The notes: a model not told the origin generated them from the sequence alone. Counted from the stretch's first letter, positions 42,528-51,412 are shown. The stretch: DNA of 64,000 nt from Occallatibacter savannae (GCF_003131205.1 NZ_QFFY01000001.1:434001-498000); one strand, 5' to 3'. Translations and numbers: made by a program.

Positions 42528-42875
42528 TCATCGCGCCGGATTGACCCCTGACCTCTCCGCCCGCAGCACATACCCGCGCAGAAACGACATGATCCGCTCG
42601 CCAACCCCGGGAACCACTGGACAGGCCACGTAAATCTCCCGATTCAATCTCATCAAAATCTGAATCGCATCGACCCGCGGATCGGCCGCCCTCACTTCCT
42701 CTGCGTGCTCGACATACTCATCGCTCAGATACTCAATCGCGTGCCCCAGAATTTCCAGCGCCCGTCCCGCTTCCGGAGATATCCGCCGCGCTCTCATTTC
42801 CGCCGCCATTCGTCTGTTCCCGCCCGCCTCGATGCCAGCCTTTATCGGCGGTTCCCTCAGAAATTTCACCTTCAT
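42528..42875 (-). CDS. hypothetical small protein
   Basis: The 115 aa frame (from ATG 42875; the ORF track uses GTG 42917) is rich in Arg, Glu and Ala and largely helical, with ALEILGHAIEYLSDEYVEHA and DAIQILMRLNREIYVACP. I do not recognise a domain. Codon use looks coding. It is divergent from nuoA and 32 bp from the phosphoesterase start. Confidence 0.6.
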   Translation of the reverse strand: MKVKFLREPPIKAGIEAGGNRRMAAEMRARRISPEAGRALEILGHAIEYLSDEYVEHAEEVRAADPRVDAIQILMRLNREIYVACPVVPGVGERIMSFLRGYVLRAERSGVNPAR

Positions 42876-43078
42876 CCGTTCCGAGCCGCCATTCGGGTCA
42901 AGACCCTGTGATCTCACTCACAGATGCATGATTCGGCCACATCGTATACACATCCCAGTGAAGGAGTGACAGTTCTCACATCCGCGATTGTGTGTCCCAC
43001 TACGCCCTATCATTTTTCGAACCATCCGGGAAGGGCTTCCGTGGCTCTAAATGTGAGATTGAGAGGGGCTTCCTCGTC

Positions 43079-43107
43079 TTGACGGGATCAGTTTTGGAAC
43101 CTAAGCT
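43079..43107 (+). promoter_or_regulatory. candidate promoter of the nuo operon
   Basis: TTGACG (-35) and TAAGCT (-10) are separated by 17 bp, about 85 bp before the nuoA ATG, inside the 274-bp gap 42918-43191 that holds no gene. The -35 is strong, the -10 weak. Confidence 0.35.
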
Positions 43108-43191
43108 CAAACCAGCGGCCTGTCGCAGTGGAGCCGATTCGGGACAGGTGCGAACGCCGCCATCTTCAAACGCGTCGCGAACAGGAAGACC

Positions 43192-43593
43192 ATGATTCCC
43201 TACCACTGGCAATATTTGTCTCTTATGCTGCAAATTGTGTTTGCAGTGGGACTTGCAGCCGTCATGGTGCTTGCCTCATGGTTCATTGGCCGCCATCGCA
43301 ACCTTCCCGTAAAGCTCGCCGCCTACGAGTGCGGTATTGAATCCGTCGGCGATGCTCGAGCGCGCTTCAGCGTTCGCTTCTATATGGTGGCGATGCTCTT
43401 CATCCTGTTCGATGTCGAAGCGGTGTTCATGATGCCCTGGGCCGTCATCTACCGCCAGCTCCCCCATATCACCGGCCAGCGCCTCTTCGGATTCTGGGAG
43501 ATGATCGTCTACCTCGGCTTCATCGTCGTGGGCCTCTACTACATCATTCGTAAAGGCATCCTCAACTGGAGCATGGATAAGGCGGACCTCTAA
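43192..43593 (+). CDS. nuoA: NADH-quinone oxidoreductase subunit A
   Basis: The 133 aa protein has three membrane helices and the NuoA loop KLAAYECGIESVGDARARFS followed by RFYMVAMLFILFDVEAVFM. It is part of the membrane/peripheral junction of complex I near the quinone site. It is the first nuo gene and is followed with no gap by nuoC, not by nuoB as in most operons. Confidence 0.97.
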   Translation: MIPYHWQYLSLMLQIVFAVGLAAVMVLASWFIGRHRNLPVKLAAYECGIESVGDARARFSVRFYMVAMLFILFDVEAVFMMPWAVIYRQLPHITGQRLFGFWEMIVYLGFIVVGLYYIIRKGILNWSMDKADL

Positions 43594-44100
43594 ATGGCAG
43601 AAGCCACCCAGGAAACCATTGCTGGCAAGCAGGCTGTACTCGAGAGAATGTCGGACCATGCTGCGGTGAAGGCACTCGTTGCCTGGAACGCCGACGCGAT
43701 CATAGACGCTCTCTTCGATCGCGGAGAGCTCAGCCTTACCGTGCCCTCCGAAAACATCGTCGAAGCCGTGCAGGCAATCAAAGAAGCCGGCTACAACGCC
43801 TTTGAAGACATGACGGCCGTGGACTGGCTTCCCTCTGATCCGCGCTTCCAACTCACCTATCACATCCTTTCGCACGCGATGAAGCAGCGCGTTCGGATCA
43901 AGGCCTGGGTCTCTGAAGCCGACCCTGCGGTCGAATCCATCACTTCAGTTTTCCCCGGCGCCAACTTCTACGAGCGCGAAGTCTTCGATCTCTTCGGAAT
44001 CCGCTTCGAAGGTCACCCCAACCTCCGCCGCATCATGATGCCGGAAGAGTGGGTCGGACATCCCCTTCGCAAGGACTACCCCGTGGAGGGCTACCGATGA
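43594..44100 (+). CDS. nuoC: NADH-quinone oxidoreductase subunit C
   Basis: The 168 aa protein has the NuoC core DMTAVDWLPSDPRFQLTYHI and FYEREVFDLFGIRFEGHPNL with LRKDYPVEGY at the end. NuoC is a separate 30 kDa-type subunit here, not fused to NuoD. It begins right after the nuoA stop and overlaps nuoD by 4 bp. Confidence 0.97.
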   Translation: MAEATQETIAGKQAVLERMSDHAAVKALVAWNADAIIDALFDRGELSLTVPSENIVEAVQAIKEAGYNAFEDMTAVDWLPSDPRFQLTYHILSHAMKQRVRIKAWVSEADPAVESITSVFPGANFYEREVFDLFGIRFEGHPNLRRIMMPEEWVGHPLRKDYPVEGYR

Positions 44101-45317
44101 GCGTCGACGTAGGTACGCCGATCCTTCAAGCCCCGCCCGCCGAAGGCTCCAAAGACCAGCACATGGTCCTTAATATGGGACCGCAGCACCCCTCCACGCA
44201 CGGTGTGCTCCGCCTTGTACTCGAAATCGACGGCGAAATTGTGGTCCGCCTCTACCCCGAAGTCGGCTATCTCCACACCGGCATCGAGAAGACCTGCGAG
44301 TCGAAGTTCTACCAGCAGGTCGTCCCGCTGACCGATCGCGTCGACTACCTCGGCCCGCTGGCCAACAATCTCTGCTACTGCCTCGCCGTCGAGAAACTTC
44401 TCGGCCTGGAAATTCCCGAACGCGCAGTCTGGATCCGCGTTCTTCTTACCGAGCTGACGAGAATCAATTCGCACCTCATCTGGCTCGGCACGCATGCCAT
44501 GGACATCGGCGCGCTCACAGTCTTCCTCTACACCTTCCGCGAACGCGAAGAAATCCTGCGCATCTTCGAAGCCGTCTCCGGCCAGCGGATGATGACCAGC
44601 TACTTCCGCATCGGCGGCCTCGCCATGGAGCCGCCCCTCGACCTCTTTGATCGCATTCAGCGGTTCATCAGGACTCTTCCCGAGAAAATTGACGAGTACT
44701 CGAACCTTCTCACCGGCAATCCCATCTTCCGGAATCGTCTCCTTGGCGTCGGCATCCTGACTCCCGAAGACGCAGTCGCTCTCGCCGTTACCGGACCCAC
44801 GCTGCGCGGCTCCGGCGTCGATTTTGACCTTCGCCGCGACATGCCCTACGCCGGGTACGAGAAGTTTCAGTTCCGCGTGCCGATCTCGAATCGCTGCGAC
44901 TGCTGGGGCCGTTACGAAGTCCGACTCGAAGAGATGCGCGAAAGCATCAAGATCATCCAGCAGGCCCTCGACGGCATGCCTGGCGGCCCCGTCAAGGCCG
45001 ACGCACCAAAAATCATTCTCCCCGATCGCGAAAAGATGAAGACCCAGATGGAAGCACTCATCCATCACTTCAAAATCGTGACCGAGGGCTTCAACGTTCC
45101 CGCCGGCGAAGTCTTCCAGACTATTGAATCCGGCCATGGAACCATGGGTTACTACGTCGTCTCTGACGGCACAGCCAAACCGTATCGCGTGCACATGCGC
45201 TATCCGGGGTTCGCCTCATTGCAGGCGCTTGAAACCATGTGCCAGGGCCGCATGCTCGCCGACGTAGTCGCCGTCATCGGCTCCATCGACATCGTTCTCG
45301 GAGAAATCGACCGCTGA
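44097..45317 (+). CDS. nuoD: NADH-quinone oxidoreductase subunit D
   Basis: From ATG 44097 the protein is 406 aa, with NMGPQHPSTHGVLRLVLEID, GYLHTGIEKTCESKFYQQ, RINSHLIWLGTHAMDIGALT and RPYRVHMRYPGFASL-type C-terminus ending GEIDR. It lines the quinone chamber with NuoB. The ORF-track start at 44049 lies within nuoC and is rejected in favour of the ATGA overlap. Confidence 0.98.
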   Translation: MSVDVGTPILQAPPAEGSKDQHMVLNMGPQHPSTHGVLRLVLEIDGEIVVRLYPEVGYLHTGIEKTCESKFYQQVVPLTDRVDYLGPLANNLCYCLAVEKLLGLEIPERAVWIRVLLTELTRINSHLIWLGTHAMDIGALTVFLYTFREREEILRIFEAVSGQRMMTSYFRIGGLAMEPPLDLFDRIQRFIRTLPEKIDEYSNLLTGNPIFRNRLLGVGILTPEDAVALAVTGPTLRGSGVDFDLRRDMPYAGYEKFQFRVPISNRCDCWGRYEVRLEEMRESIKIIQQALDGMPGGPVKADAPKIILPDREKMKTQMEALIHHFKIVTEGFNVPAGEVFQTIESGHGTMGYYVVSDGTAKPYRVHMRYPGFASLQALETMCQGRMLADVVAVIGSIDIVLGEIDR

Positions 45318-45326
45318 ATTTCTTAA

Positions 45327-45433
45327 AGGGCACGAATGGAATCGTGCTAGGCGGCAGGCAAAACAATAAGCGTCAGGGCACGACTTTAGTCGTGCCGCAC
45401 AACGCAAAAGAAGAACCAGGGCTTTAGCCCCTG
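45327..45433. repeat. REP-like composite element (palindromes A', A and B) after nuoD
   Basis: Three palindromes in a row: a degenerate GGGCACGA-atgga-ATCGTGC (45328-45347), GGGCACGACTTTAGTCGTGCC (45376-45396) and CCAGGGCTTTAGCCCCTG (45416-45433). A and B share the loop TTTA. The spacer sequence AAGCGTCAGG before A is repeated at 47737-47744, showing that the whole 107-bp unit is the repeated element. Confidence 0.85.
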
Positions 45434-45453
45434 CAACGAATCAAGTTTTGAAA

Positions 45454-45510
45454 GGGCACGACTTTAGTCGTGCCAAAGAGAGTCAAGAGAAACCGGGGCT
45501 TTAGCCCCTG
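45454..45510. repeat. second REP-like A-B pair
   Basis: A second exact copy of GGGCACGACTTTAGTCGTGCC (45454-45474) and a B copy CCGGGGCTTTAGCCCCTG (45493-45510) follow the first unit and end 7 bp before the small ORF. Confidence 0.85.
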
Positions 45511-45517
45511 AGGGAAG

Positions 45518-45847
45518 ATGGGGCAGGCCAAAACCGAAACAACCTGCGAGCAACTGTACATCGAACTTTGGGTTTCACTCGCCTCCCTGCTTCGCAGTTA
45601 CACCGCGGCGCACGGGCTCAATGGGGACAGGCAGGCAACAGTCGAACTAGGGGAAAATCACATCACGGTCCGCCACGGCAGCAACTGGCTTGACCTCAAA
45701 CGCAACGGCGCGCACATCACCTGGTCGCGCGACAACGGACAAAGCGGAATAGTGGAACTCACAGAAGCCGGAAGACTCCGCAGCACAACCGGCGAGGAAG
45801 AAATGGATATGGCAGCAGAAGCATGGGCAAGGGAGATGATGCAATGA
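45518..45847 (+). CDS. small unknown protein encoded inside the nuo operon
   Basis: The 109 aa frame has an AGGGAAG site before its ATG, and its TGA overlaps the nuoE ATG (ATGA), so it is very likely translated and coupled to nuoE. It shows a helical N-terminus (CEQLYIELWVSLASLLRSYT), a beta-rich middle (ATVELGENHITVRHGSNWLD, AHITWSRDNGQSGIVEL) and an acidic helical end. No cysteine cluster or membrane helix is present, so it is not a standard Nuo subunit. Function unknown. Confidence 0.7.
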   Translation: MGQAKTETTCEQLYIELWVSLASLLRSYTAAHGLNGDRQATVELGENHITVRHGSNWLDLKRNGAHITWSRDNGQSGIVELTEAGRLRSTTGEEEMDMAAEAWAREMMQ

Positions 45848-46356
45848 CAGCCGAAACCATGAGCATCTTCTCGCCCAAAGTCGCGGCCCGCTTCGACGCG
45901 CTCGTCGAGAAATACCCCGTCCGCCGTTCCGCCCTCGTTCCCATGCTCCTCTACGCGCAGGACGAAATCGGCTACCTCTCCGACGCGGTGATCGCCGAAG
46001 TCGCCCAGCGCATCGGTATCACAGAGCTCGACGTCCGCAACGTTGCCACCTACTACTCCATGCTCCGCTTCAAGCCGGCCGGAAAATACAATGTGCAGGT
46101 CTGCACCAACATCAGCTGCATGCTCCGCGGAGCCTACGACGTCTTCGAGAAATTCCAGGAAGAGCTCGGCATCGGCCACAAAGGCGTCACCTCCGACGGC
46201 GTATTCTCCCTTGAAGAGGTCGAGTGCATCGGCGCCTGCTGCTGGGCCCCTGCCATCCAGGTCAACTACGACTTCCACGATGACCTCACTCCAGAGAGCG
46301 TCTCCGGCATTCTTGCCCAATACCGACAGAAATCCGAGGGCCAGAACAATGCCTAG
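45844..46356 (+). CDS. nuoE: NADH-quinone oxidoreductase subunit E
   Basis: The 170 aa thioredoxin-like [2Fe-2S] protein has the four Cys ligands in VCTNISCMLRG and ECIGACCWAP. It is part of the NADH dehydrogenase module with NuoF and NuoG. I use ATG 45844 because of the ATGA overlap with the upstream small ORF; the ORF-track start 45823 is within that ORF. It overlaps nuoF by 8 bp. Confidence 0.96.
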   Translation: MTAETMSIFSPKVAARFDALVEKYPVRRSALVPMLLYAQDEIGYLSDAVIAEVAQRIGITELDVRNVATYYSMLRFKPAGKYNVQVCTNISCMLRGAYDVFEKFQEELGIGHKGVTSDGVFSLEEVECIGACCWAPAIQVNYDFHDDLTPESVSGILAQYRQKSEGQNNA

Positions 46357-47665
46357 GCTCGTCTCCCATCCCGACGAAGTAAAGGTCGTCTCCAAGCGCT
46401 TCGGCCAGGGCGCGGCCAACATTGACAAGTACATCGAGCTTGGCGGTTACGAAGCCATCCGCAAGTGTCTCGCCCAAGGCCCCGACTGGGTCATCGAAGA
46501 GATGAAGGCCTCCAACCTCCGCGGTCGCGGCGGCGCAGGATTCCCCACTGGCATGAAGTGGTCCTTCGTCCCCAAGCAGTCCGCCAAGCCCAAGTACGTC
46601 CTCATCAACGGCGACGAGAGCGAACCCGGCACCTGCAAAGACCACCTCATCTTCCTGCACGACCCGCACTCCGTCATCGAAGGCACCATCATCGCCGGCC
46701 TCGCCATCGGCTCCAAGATGGGCTTCATCTATCTGCGCGGCGAATACCGCTACCTCCTCGAGATCATGGAGAAAGCCGTAGCCGACGCCTACGCAAAAGG
46801 CTTTCTCGGCAAAAACATCTTCGGCACCGACACCGAATTTCAGATCATCACCCAGAGCGGCGCAGGTGCCTACGAAGTCGGCGAAGAATCCGCGCTCATG
46901 GAATCTCTCGAAGGCAAGCGTGGCGTCCCACGTATCAAGCCGCCCTTCCCCGCTGTCGTCGGCCTCTACGGCGGACCCACCGTCATCAACAACGCCGAGA
47001 CCATCGCCACCGTCCCCCACGTCATCAACATGGGTGGCACAGCCTTCGCAGCCATCGGCTCGCCCCGCAACGGCGGCACGCGCCTCTTCGGCATCAGCGG
47101 ACACATTGAGCGCCCCGGAGTGTATGAACTCCCCATGGGCTACAACCTCAAGAAGATGATCTACGACGTCGCTGGCGGCGTCCGTGGCGGCCGTACTCTC
47201 AAAGCCGTAGTCCCCGGCGGATCATCCACGCCTGTCCTCCTTCCGGAAGAAATCGAAAACCTCGGCATGGACTTCGATCAGGTCGGCAAAGCCGGCTCGA
47301 TGCTTGGCTCCGGCGGAGTCGTCGTCATCGACGATCAGACCTGCATCGTCGAGTTCGCCCTCCGCACCATCAGCTTCTATCAGCACGAGAGCTGCGGCTG
47401 GTGCATTCCCTGTCGCGAAGGTACCGACTGGCTCAAGAAATCCCTCACGCGCTTCCACGCAGGTTTCGGAACAGCGAAGGACATCGACAACATTCGCTAC
47501 CTCGCCGAAAACATGATGGGCCGCACCTTCTGCCCGCTCGGCGACGCAGCCGCAATGCCCACACTGGGCTTCGTCAAAAAGTTCCGCAAAGAATTCGAAG
47601 ATCACCTCGACGGGAAGCCCTGCCCCTTCGCAAAGCACGGCGCCCCGGAGCTGACCATCGTGTAA
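46349..47665 (+). CDS. nuoF: NADH-quinone oxidoreductase subunit F
   Basis: From ATG 46349 the protein is 438 aa. It has the NADH/FMN glycine-rich segments LRGRGGAGFPTGMKWSFVP and GAGAYEVGEESALMESLEG, and the N3 [4Fe-4S] ligands in ESCGWCIPCREG plus Cys in GRTFCPLGDAA. It oxidises NADH. The ORF-track extension to 46043 is an unbroken but spurious frame across nuoE. Confidence 0.97.
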   Translation: MPRLVSHPDEVKVVSKRFGQGAANIDKYIELGGYEAIRKCLAQGPDWVIEEMKASNLRGRGGAGFPTGMKWSFVPKQSAKPKYVLINGDESEPGTCKDHLIFLHDPHSVIEGTIIAGLAIGSKMGFIYLRGEYRYLLEIMEKAVADAYAKGFLGKNIFGTDTEFQIITQSGAGAYEVGEESALMESLEGKRGVPRIKPPFPAVVGLYGGPTVINNAETIATVPHVINMGGTAFAAIGSPRNGGTRLFGISGHIERPGVYELPMGYNLKKMIYDVAGGVRGGRTLKAVVPGGSSTPVLLPEEIENLGMDFDQVGKAGSMLGSGGVVVIDDQTCIVEFALRTISFYQHESCGWCIPCREGTDWLKKSLTRFHAGFGTAKDIDNIRYLAENMMGRTFCPLGDAAAMPTLGFVKKFRKEFEDHLDGKPCPFAKHGAPELTIV

Positions 47666-47691
47666 CGGGTTTTAGGAGTAACAAACTGTAT

Positions 47692-47800
47692 CAGGGCACC
47701 ACTTTAGTTGTGATATGCAGTAGGCACAACAGGAAGCGTCAGGGCACGACTTCAGTCGTGCCGAAAAAGTGCAAGACAAGAACCGGGGCTTTAGCCCCTG
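47692..47800. repeat. REP-like composite element (A', A, B) between nuoF and nuoG
   Basis: This is the second full copy of the unit at 45327: degenerate GGGCACCACTTTAGTTGTGA (47694-47713), GGGCACGACTTCAGTCGTGCC (47742-47762) and CCGGGGCTTTAGCCCCTG (47783-47800). The connecting sequences TAGGCA-AACA--AAGCGTC also match. It ends 16 bp before the nuoG ATG. Confidence 0.85.
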
Positions 47801-47816
47801 CGGCACCAAAGGACGA

Positions 47817-50153
47817 ATGGCAGACGTTACATTCACAGTCGATGGAAAGAAACTGACCGCCCCCGCAGGGACGCTGCTCATTGAAGCATGCCGCAAAGCC
47901 GGCATTGAGATCCCCGCCTTCTGCTACTACCCCGGACTCAGCCTTCAGGCCGCATGCCGCATGTGCGTCGTCCGTCAGGAAAAGGTTCCCAAGCTTCAGA
48001 CCGCCTGCACTACGACCGTAGCCGAAGGCCAGGTCTTCACCACCGACTCACCGGAAATCGCACAGGCCCGCAAAGCCACCATCGAACTCCTCCTTGGCAA
48101 CCACCCGCTCGACTGCCCCGTCTGCGACGCCGGCGGTGAGTGCGAGTTGCAGGACATGACCTTCAAGTACGGCGCCGGCGAAAGCCTCATGGTCGATGCC
48201 AAGCGCCATCGCGAAGAACAGCAGTGGTCCCCAGCCGTCTTCTACGATCGCCCCCGTTGCATCCTGTGCTATCGCTGCACACGCGTCTGCGGAGAAGGCA
48301 TGGACGTCTGGGCGCTCGGCGTACAGAACCGCGGCGTCACCTCCGTCATCTCGCCCGATGGCGGCGACCAGCTCGACTGCGAGCAGTGCGGCATGTGCAT
48401 CGACATCTGCCCCGTCGGCGCTCTCACCAGCGGCAGCTACCGCTACAAGACCCGCCCCTGGGAGATGAATCACGTCTCCACCGTCTGCACCCACTGCGCC
48501 GACGGTTGCAAGGTCACGCTCGGCATCCGCCAGTCCACCAACGGTGCTGAAATCATCCGCGCCGACAATCGCGACAAGAGCGGCATCAACGGCGACTTCC
48601 TCTGCGCCAAAGGCCGCTTCGGCTTCGACTTCGTCGAAAACCCCGAACGTCTCACCGCTCCTCTGGTCCGCAACCATGAAGGCAAGCTCGAGCCAACCAC
48701 CTGGGAACACGCCTTCCGCGTAGCCGGTGCAAAGCTCAAGGAAATCCGCGACACGCGCGGCGGCGCTGCCATCGGCGTCATCGGCTCCAATCGCACCACC
48801 AACGAAGAAAACTACCTCCTTCAGAAATTTGCGCGCACCGTCCTCCGCACCAGCAACATCGACCACGAGCGCACCACCGACTACGTCTCCTTCGCGCGCG
48901 CCATGGCAGGCCATCCCGGCAAGTCAGCCAGCCTACGCGACATCTCCGCCGCCCCGGCGATCCTCCTCATCGGCGGCGACCCCACAGCTGAGCATCCTCT
49001 TCTCGCCTGGACCATCCGCACCAACGTCCGCCTCAATCGCGCCCGCCTCTACGTCGCCAACGAGACCCAAATCAAGCTCGAGCGCCAGGCCAAAGCCGCA
49101 CTCCGCCTTCCCGCCGGCGGCTACGCTTCGCTCACGAAATTCCTGAGCAGAACTGATTCGAAAATCAACGACCCAGCCTTTCGCGACGCGCTCCTCGCAG
49201 AAGAGAACCTCGTCGTCATCTTCGGCGCGGAGTTCCGCGGCTCCGGTGTCGACGAACTCGTAAATTGGGGCCTCAGCCGTCCCAATGTTCGCTTCGCCTA
49301 CCTTGGCGACTACTCAAACTCCCGCGGCGCAGCCGACATGGGTCTCCTGCCCGATCGCCTCCCCGGCTACGTTCCCGTCAGCACACACGACGCATTCGCC
49401 GACGAATACCCCGGAATGCCGCACACCATCGGGCTGAACCAGCCGCAGATGCTCTCTTCCGCTGCGGGCGGCTCCTTGCAAGCACTCCTCATCATCGGAG
49501 CCAATCCCCTCGAGATCGACACCTTCGACCCGGCATCTCTCAAAGGCAAGTTTGTGGTGGTCACGGACATGTTCCTGACCCAGACGGCAGCCGTAGCCGA
49601 CGTCGTCTTCCCTGCAGCCAGCCTCTACGAGAAAACCGGCACCGTGACCAACACATACGGCGACATTCAGCTTGTTCGCAAGGCCGCGGACACACCCGGC
49701 ATCAAGCCCGACTTTGAAATTCTCGTCAAGCTCGCCGCCAGCATGGACACCAACGTCAAATCTCTTGTCCCCTTCGGGAAAACCGGCGTCAAAGTCGACC
49801 TCGGCCAGTCGCGCGGCGCGCAGATGGGCGAAGCTGATCGCCACGCCATCTGGCTCACCGCTCAGGGCCTCGAGCCCCGCGTCAGCCCCTTCGATCCGCT
49901 CGCCATCCTCGACGAAATCGAGCGCCTCGTTCCGTCCTACAAACTCGATCGCGTCAATCTCTTCGGCGGCAACGACATTCATACCGAGCCCGGCTTCGTT
50001 CCCGTTTCCGCACTCACTTCAAGCGGCCCTGACGTGGTCAGGCCCAGCCACAACGGTCTCTTCACCTCCGGCACGCTTGGCCGATACAGCAAAGGCATCG
50101 CAGATCTCCAGCGCCATCAGGCCGAAGTAAAACAAGAAGCAGTTGCAGGTTGA
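47817..50153 (+). CDS. nuoG: NADH-quinone oxidoreductase subunit G
   Basis: The 778 aa iron-sulfur subunit has the N-terminal [2Fe-2S] domain (CYYPGLSLQAACRMC), the His-Cys cluster motif (HPLDCPVCDAGGECELQD), two more Cys sets (CILCYRCTRVC, CEQCGMCIDICP) and the N7-type set CTHCADGC with a distant Cys in FLCAKGR, then a molybdopterin-oxidoreductase-like domain. I use ATG 47817 with AAAGGACGA before it; the track start 47769 is in the repeat. Confidence 0.97.
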   Translation: MADVTFTVDGKKLTAPAGTLLIEACRKAGIEIPAFCYYPGLSLQAACRMCVVRQEKVPKLQTACTTTVAEGQVFTTDSPEIAQARKATIELLLGNHPLDCPVCDAGGECELQDMTFKYGAGESLMVDAKRHREEQQWSPAVFYDRPRCILCYRCTRVCGEGMDVWALGVQNRGVTSVISPDGGDQLDCEQCGMCIDICPVGALTSGSYRYKTRPWEMNHVSTVCTHCADGCKVTLGIRQSTNGAEIIRADNRDKSGINGDFLCAKGRFGFDFVENPERLTAPLVRNHEGKLEPTTWEHAFRVAGAKLKEIRDTRGGAAIGVIGSNRTTNEENYLLQKFARTVLRTSNIDHERTTDYVSFARAMAGHPGKSASLRDISAAPAILLIGGDPTAEHPLLAWTIRTNVRLNRARLYVANETQIKLERQAKAALRLPAGGYASLTKFLSRTDSKINDPAFRDALLAEENLVVIFGAEFRGSGVDELVNWGLSRPNVRFAYLGDYSNSRGAADMGLLPDRLPGYVPVSTHDAFADEYPGMPHTIGLNQPQMLSSAAGGSLQALLIIGANPLEIDTFDPASLKGKFVVVTDMFLTQTAAVADVVFPAASLYEKTGTVTNTYGDIQLVRKAADTPGIKPDFEILVKLAASMDTNVKSLVPFGKTGVKVDLGQSRGAQMGEADRHAIWLTAQGLEPRVSPFDPLAILDEIERLVPSYKLDRVNLFGGNDIHTEPGFVPVSALTSSGPDVVRPSHNGLFTSGTLGRYSKGIADLQRHQAEVKQEAVAG

Positions 50154-50178
50154 ACTTTTTCCGAAAGGCTTTAGGAAC

Positions 50179-51228
50179 GTGACGATTCTGCAGTTTTTCC
50201 TCTGGAGCTTGCTCAAGGTCATCGTAGTCACGGTCGTGCTCCTCATGGCCGTTGCCTACACCGTGCTCCTTGAGCGCAAGCTCGTCGGTCGCATCCAGAA
50301 TCGCTGGGGACCCAGCCGCGTCGGCCCCTTCGGCCTCCTCCAGCCTCTCGTCGACGGCGCAAAATCCTTCCTCAAGGAAGACATCATTCCCACCGCCGTC
50401 TACCGTCCTCTTTATCTGCTCGCCCCGGTCATCGCGCTCAGCTGCGCACTCATCTCCATCGCCGTCGTCCCCTTCGGCGACCCCAGCATCACCGGCCCCG
50501 GCAACTTCCACGTCTTCCAGATCGCCGACGTCAACATCGGCCTCCTCGTCATCCTCGGCATCACCTCCATCGGCGTCTACGGAATCGCCCTCGCCGGATG
50601 GTCTTCTAACAACAAGTATTCGCTGCTCGGTTCCCTTCGTTCTTCCGCCCAGCTCGTCAGCTACGAGCTCGCCCTCGGTCTGTCCCTCGTCGGCGTTGTG
50701 ATGCGCTCAGAATCTTTGAACCTCGACAAGATCGTCCAGACCCAAGCGACGCACGGCCTCCTCTCCTGGAACCTCTTCGGCGGATTCCAGTTCGTCGCAT
50801 TCTTCATTTACCTCATGGCCGCCTTCGCCGAAACCAACCGCGCTCCTTTCGACCTGCCCGAAGCCGAAAGCGAACTGACCGCCGGCTACCACACGGAGTA
50901 CAGCTCCATGAAGTTCGCCATGTTCTTCATGGCCGAATACGCCAACATGATCACCGTCGGCTGCGTTGCCACCCTGCTCTTCCTCGGCGGCTGGACCAGC
51001 CCGTTCGGCAACCTACTTCCGACGCCCAACAACATCGTCATCCGCTCCATCCTGCCGATGTTCTGGTTCGTTATCAAGGTTTTCAGTTTCCTGTGTCTCT
51101 ACGTCTGGGTGCGCGGCACATTGCCCCGCTTCCGCTATGACCAGCTCATGAATTACGGGTGGCGTTGGCTCATGCCTCTCGCCATCCTCAACATCGTTGG
51201 TACCAGCCTCTGGCTCGCCTACCGCTAG
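50179..51228 (+). CDS. nuoH: NADH-quinone oxidoreductase subunit H
   Basis: The membrane protein of about 349 aa has NuoH blocks LLERKLVGRIQNRWGPSRVG, GLLQPLVDGAKSFLKED, EIYG-like GIALAGWSSNNKYSLLGSL, AFAETNRAPFDLPEAESELT and GTLPRFRYDQLM. It forms the quinone entry with NuoA, NuoB and NuoD. The start is either GTG 50179 (chosen) or TTG 50143, which would overlap nuoG. Confidence 0.95.
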   Translation: MTILQFFLWSLLKVIVVTVVLLMAVAYTVLLERKLVGRIQNRWGPSRVGPFGLLQPLVDGAKSFLKEDIIPTAVYRPLYLLAPVIALSCALISIAVVPFGDPSITGPGNFHVFQIADVNIGLLVILGITSIGVYGIALAGWSSNNKYSLLGSLRSSAQLVSYELALGLSLVGVVMRSESLNLDKIVQTQATHGLLSWNLFGGFQFVAFFIYLMAAFAETNRAPFDLPEAESELTAGYHTEYSSMKFAMFFMAEYANMITVGCVATLLFLGGWTSPFGNLLPTPNNIVIRSILPMFWFVIKVFSFLCLYVWVRGTLPRFRYDQLMNYGWRWLMPLAILNIVGTSLWLAYR

Positions 51229-51412
51229 TACCTGGGTGCCCCAGAGCCTGCCCTGAGCGAAGCCGAAGGGTCTCGTTCATGACACCTGGGAAAGATAAAG
51301 GTTGATCCGGAGCACTGTTCATCCATCACCGGGTTTGCCGCAACCGCTCAGTTAGAATCGGAAGGGTTTCATCACCTTCCCACAACCGGATCCTTCGTAA
51401 GCGACTTCAACG
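51229..51412. repeat. intergenic region with repeat-like sequence where nuoI would be expected
   Basis: The 184-bp gap between nuoH and nuoJ holds no ORF. It begins with a short palindrome TGGGTGCCCCA and GCCTGCCCTGAGCGAAGCCGAAGGGTCTCG, a type of dispersed sequence I recall from many genomes, and ends CACCTGGG. nuoI usually occupies this place. Confidence 0.5.

Noticed and set aside
45327-45510. CRISPR-like array
   Set aside because: Two different palindromes alternate and the intervals between them are similar between copies, not unique spacers; no cas genes are present.
46043-46348. Upstream extension of nuoF in the ORF track
   Set aside because: It is the shadow of nuoE; family alignment starts at MPRLVSHPDEV from ATG 46349.
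46465-47109. 214 aa Arg/His-rich plus-strand frame in nuoF
   Set aside because: It is the +1 shadow of nuoF with composition typical of such shadows. The similar 308 aa frame at 52660-53586 in nuoL is rejected for the same reason.
44091-48914. Long minus-strand frames over the nuo genes (44091-45194, 46286-47104, 48048-48914)
   Set aside because: They lie antisense to clear nuo genes, have biased composition (runs of Glu, Gly, Asp, Ala) and no domain; they arise from strong third-position C bias.
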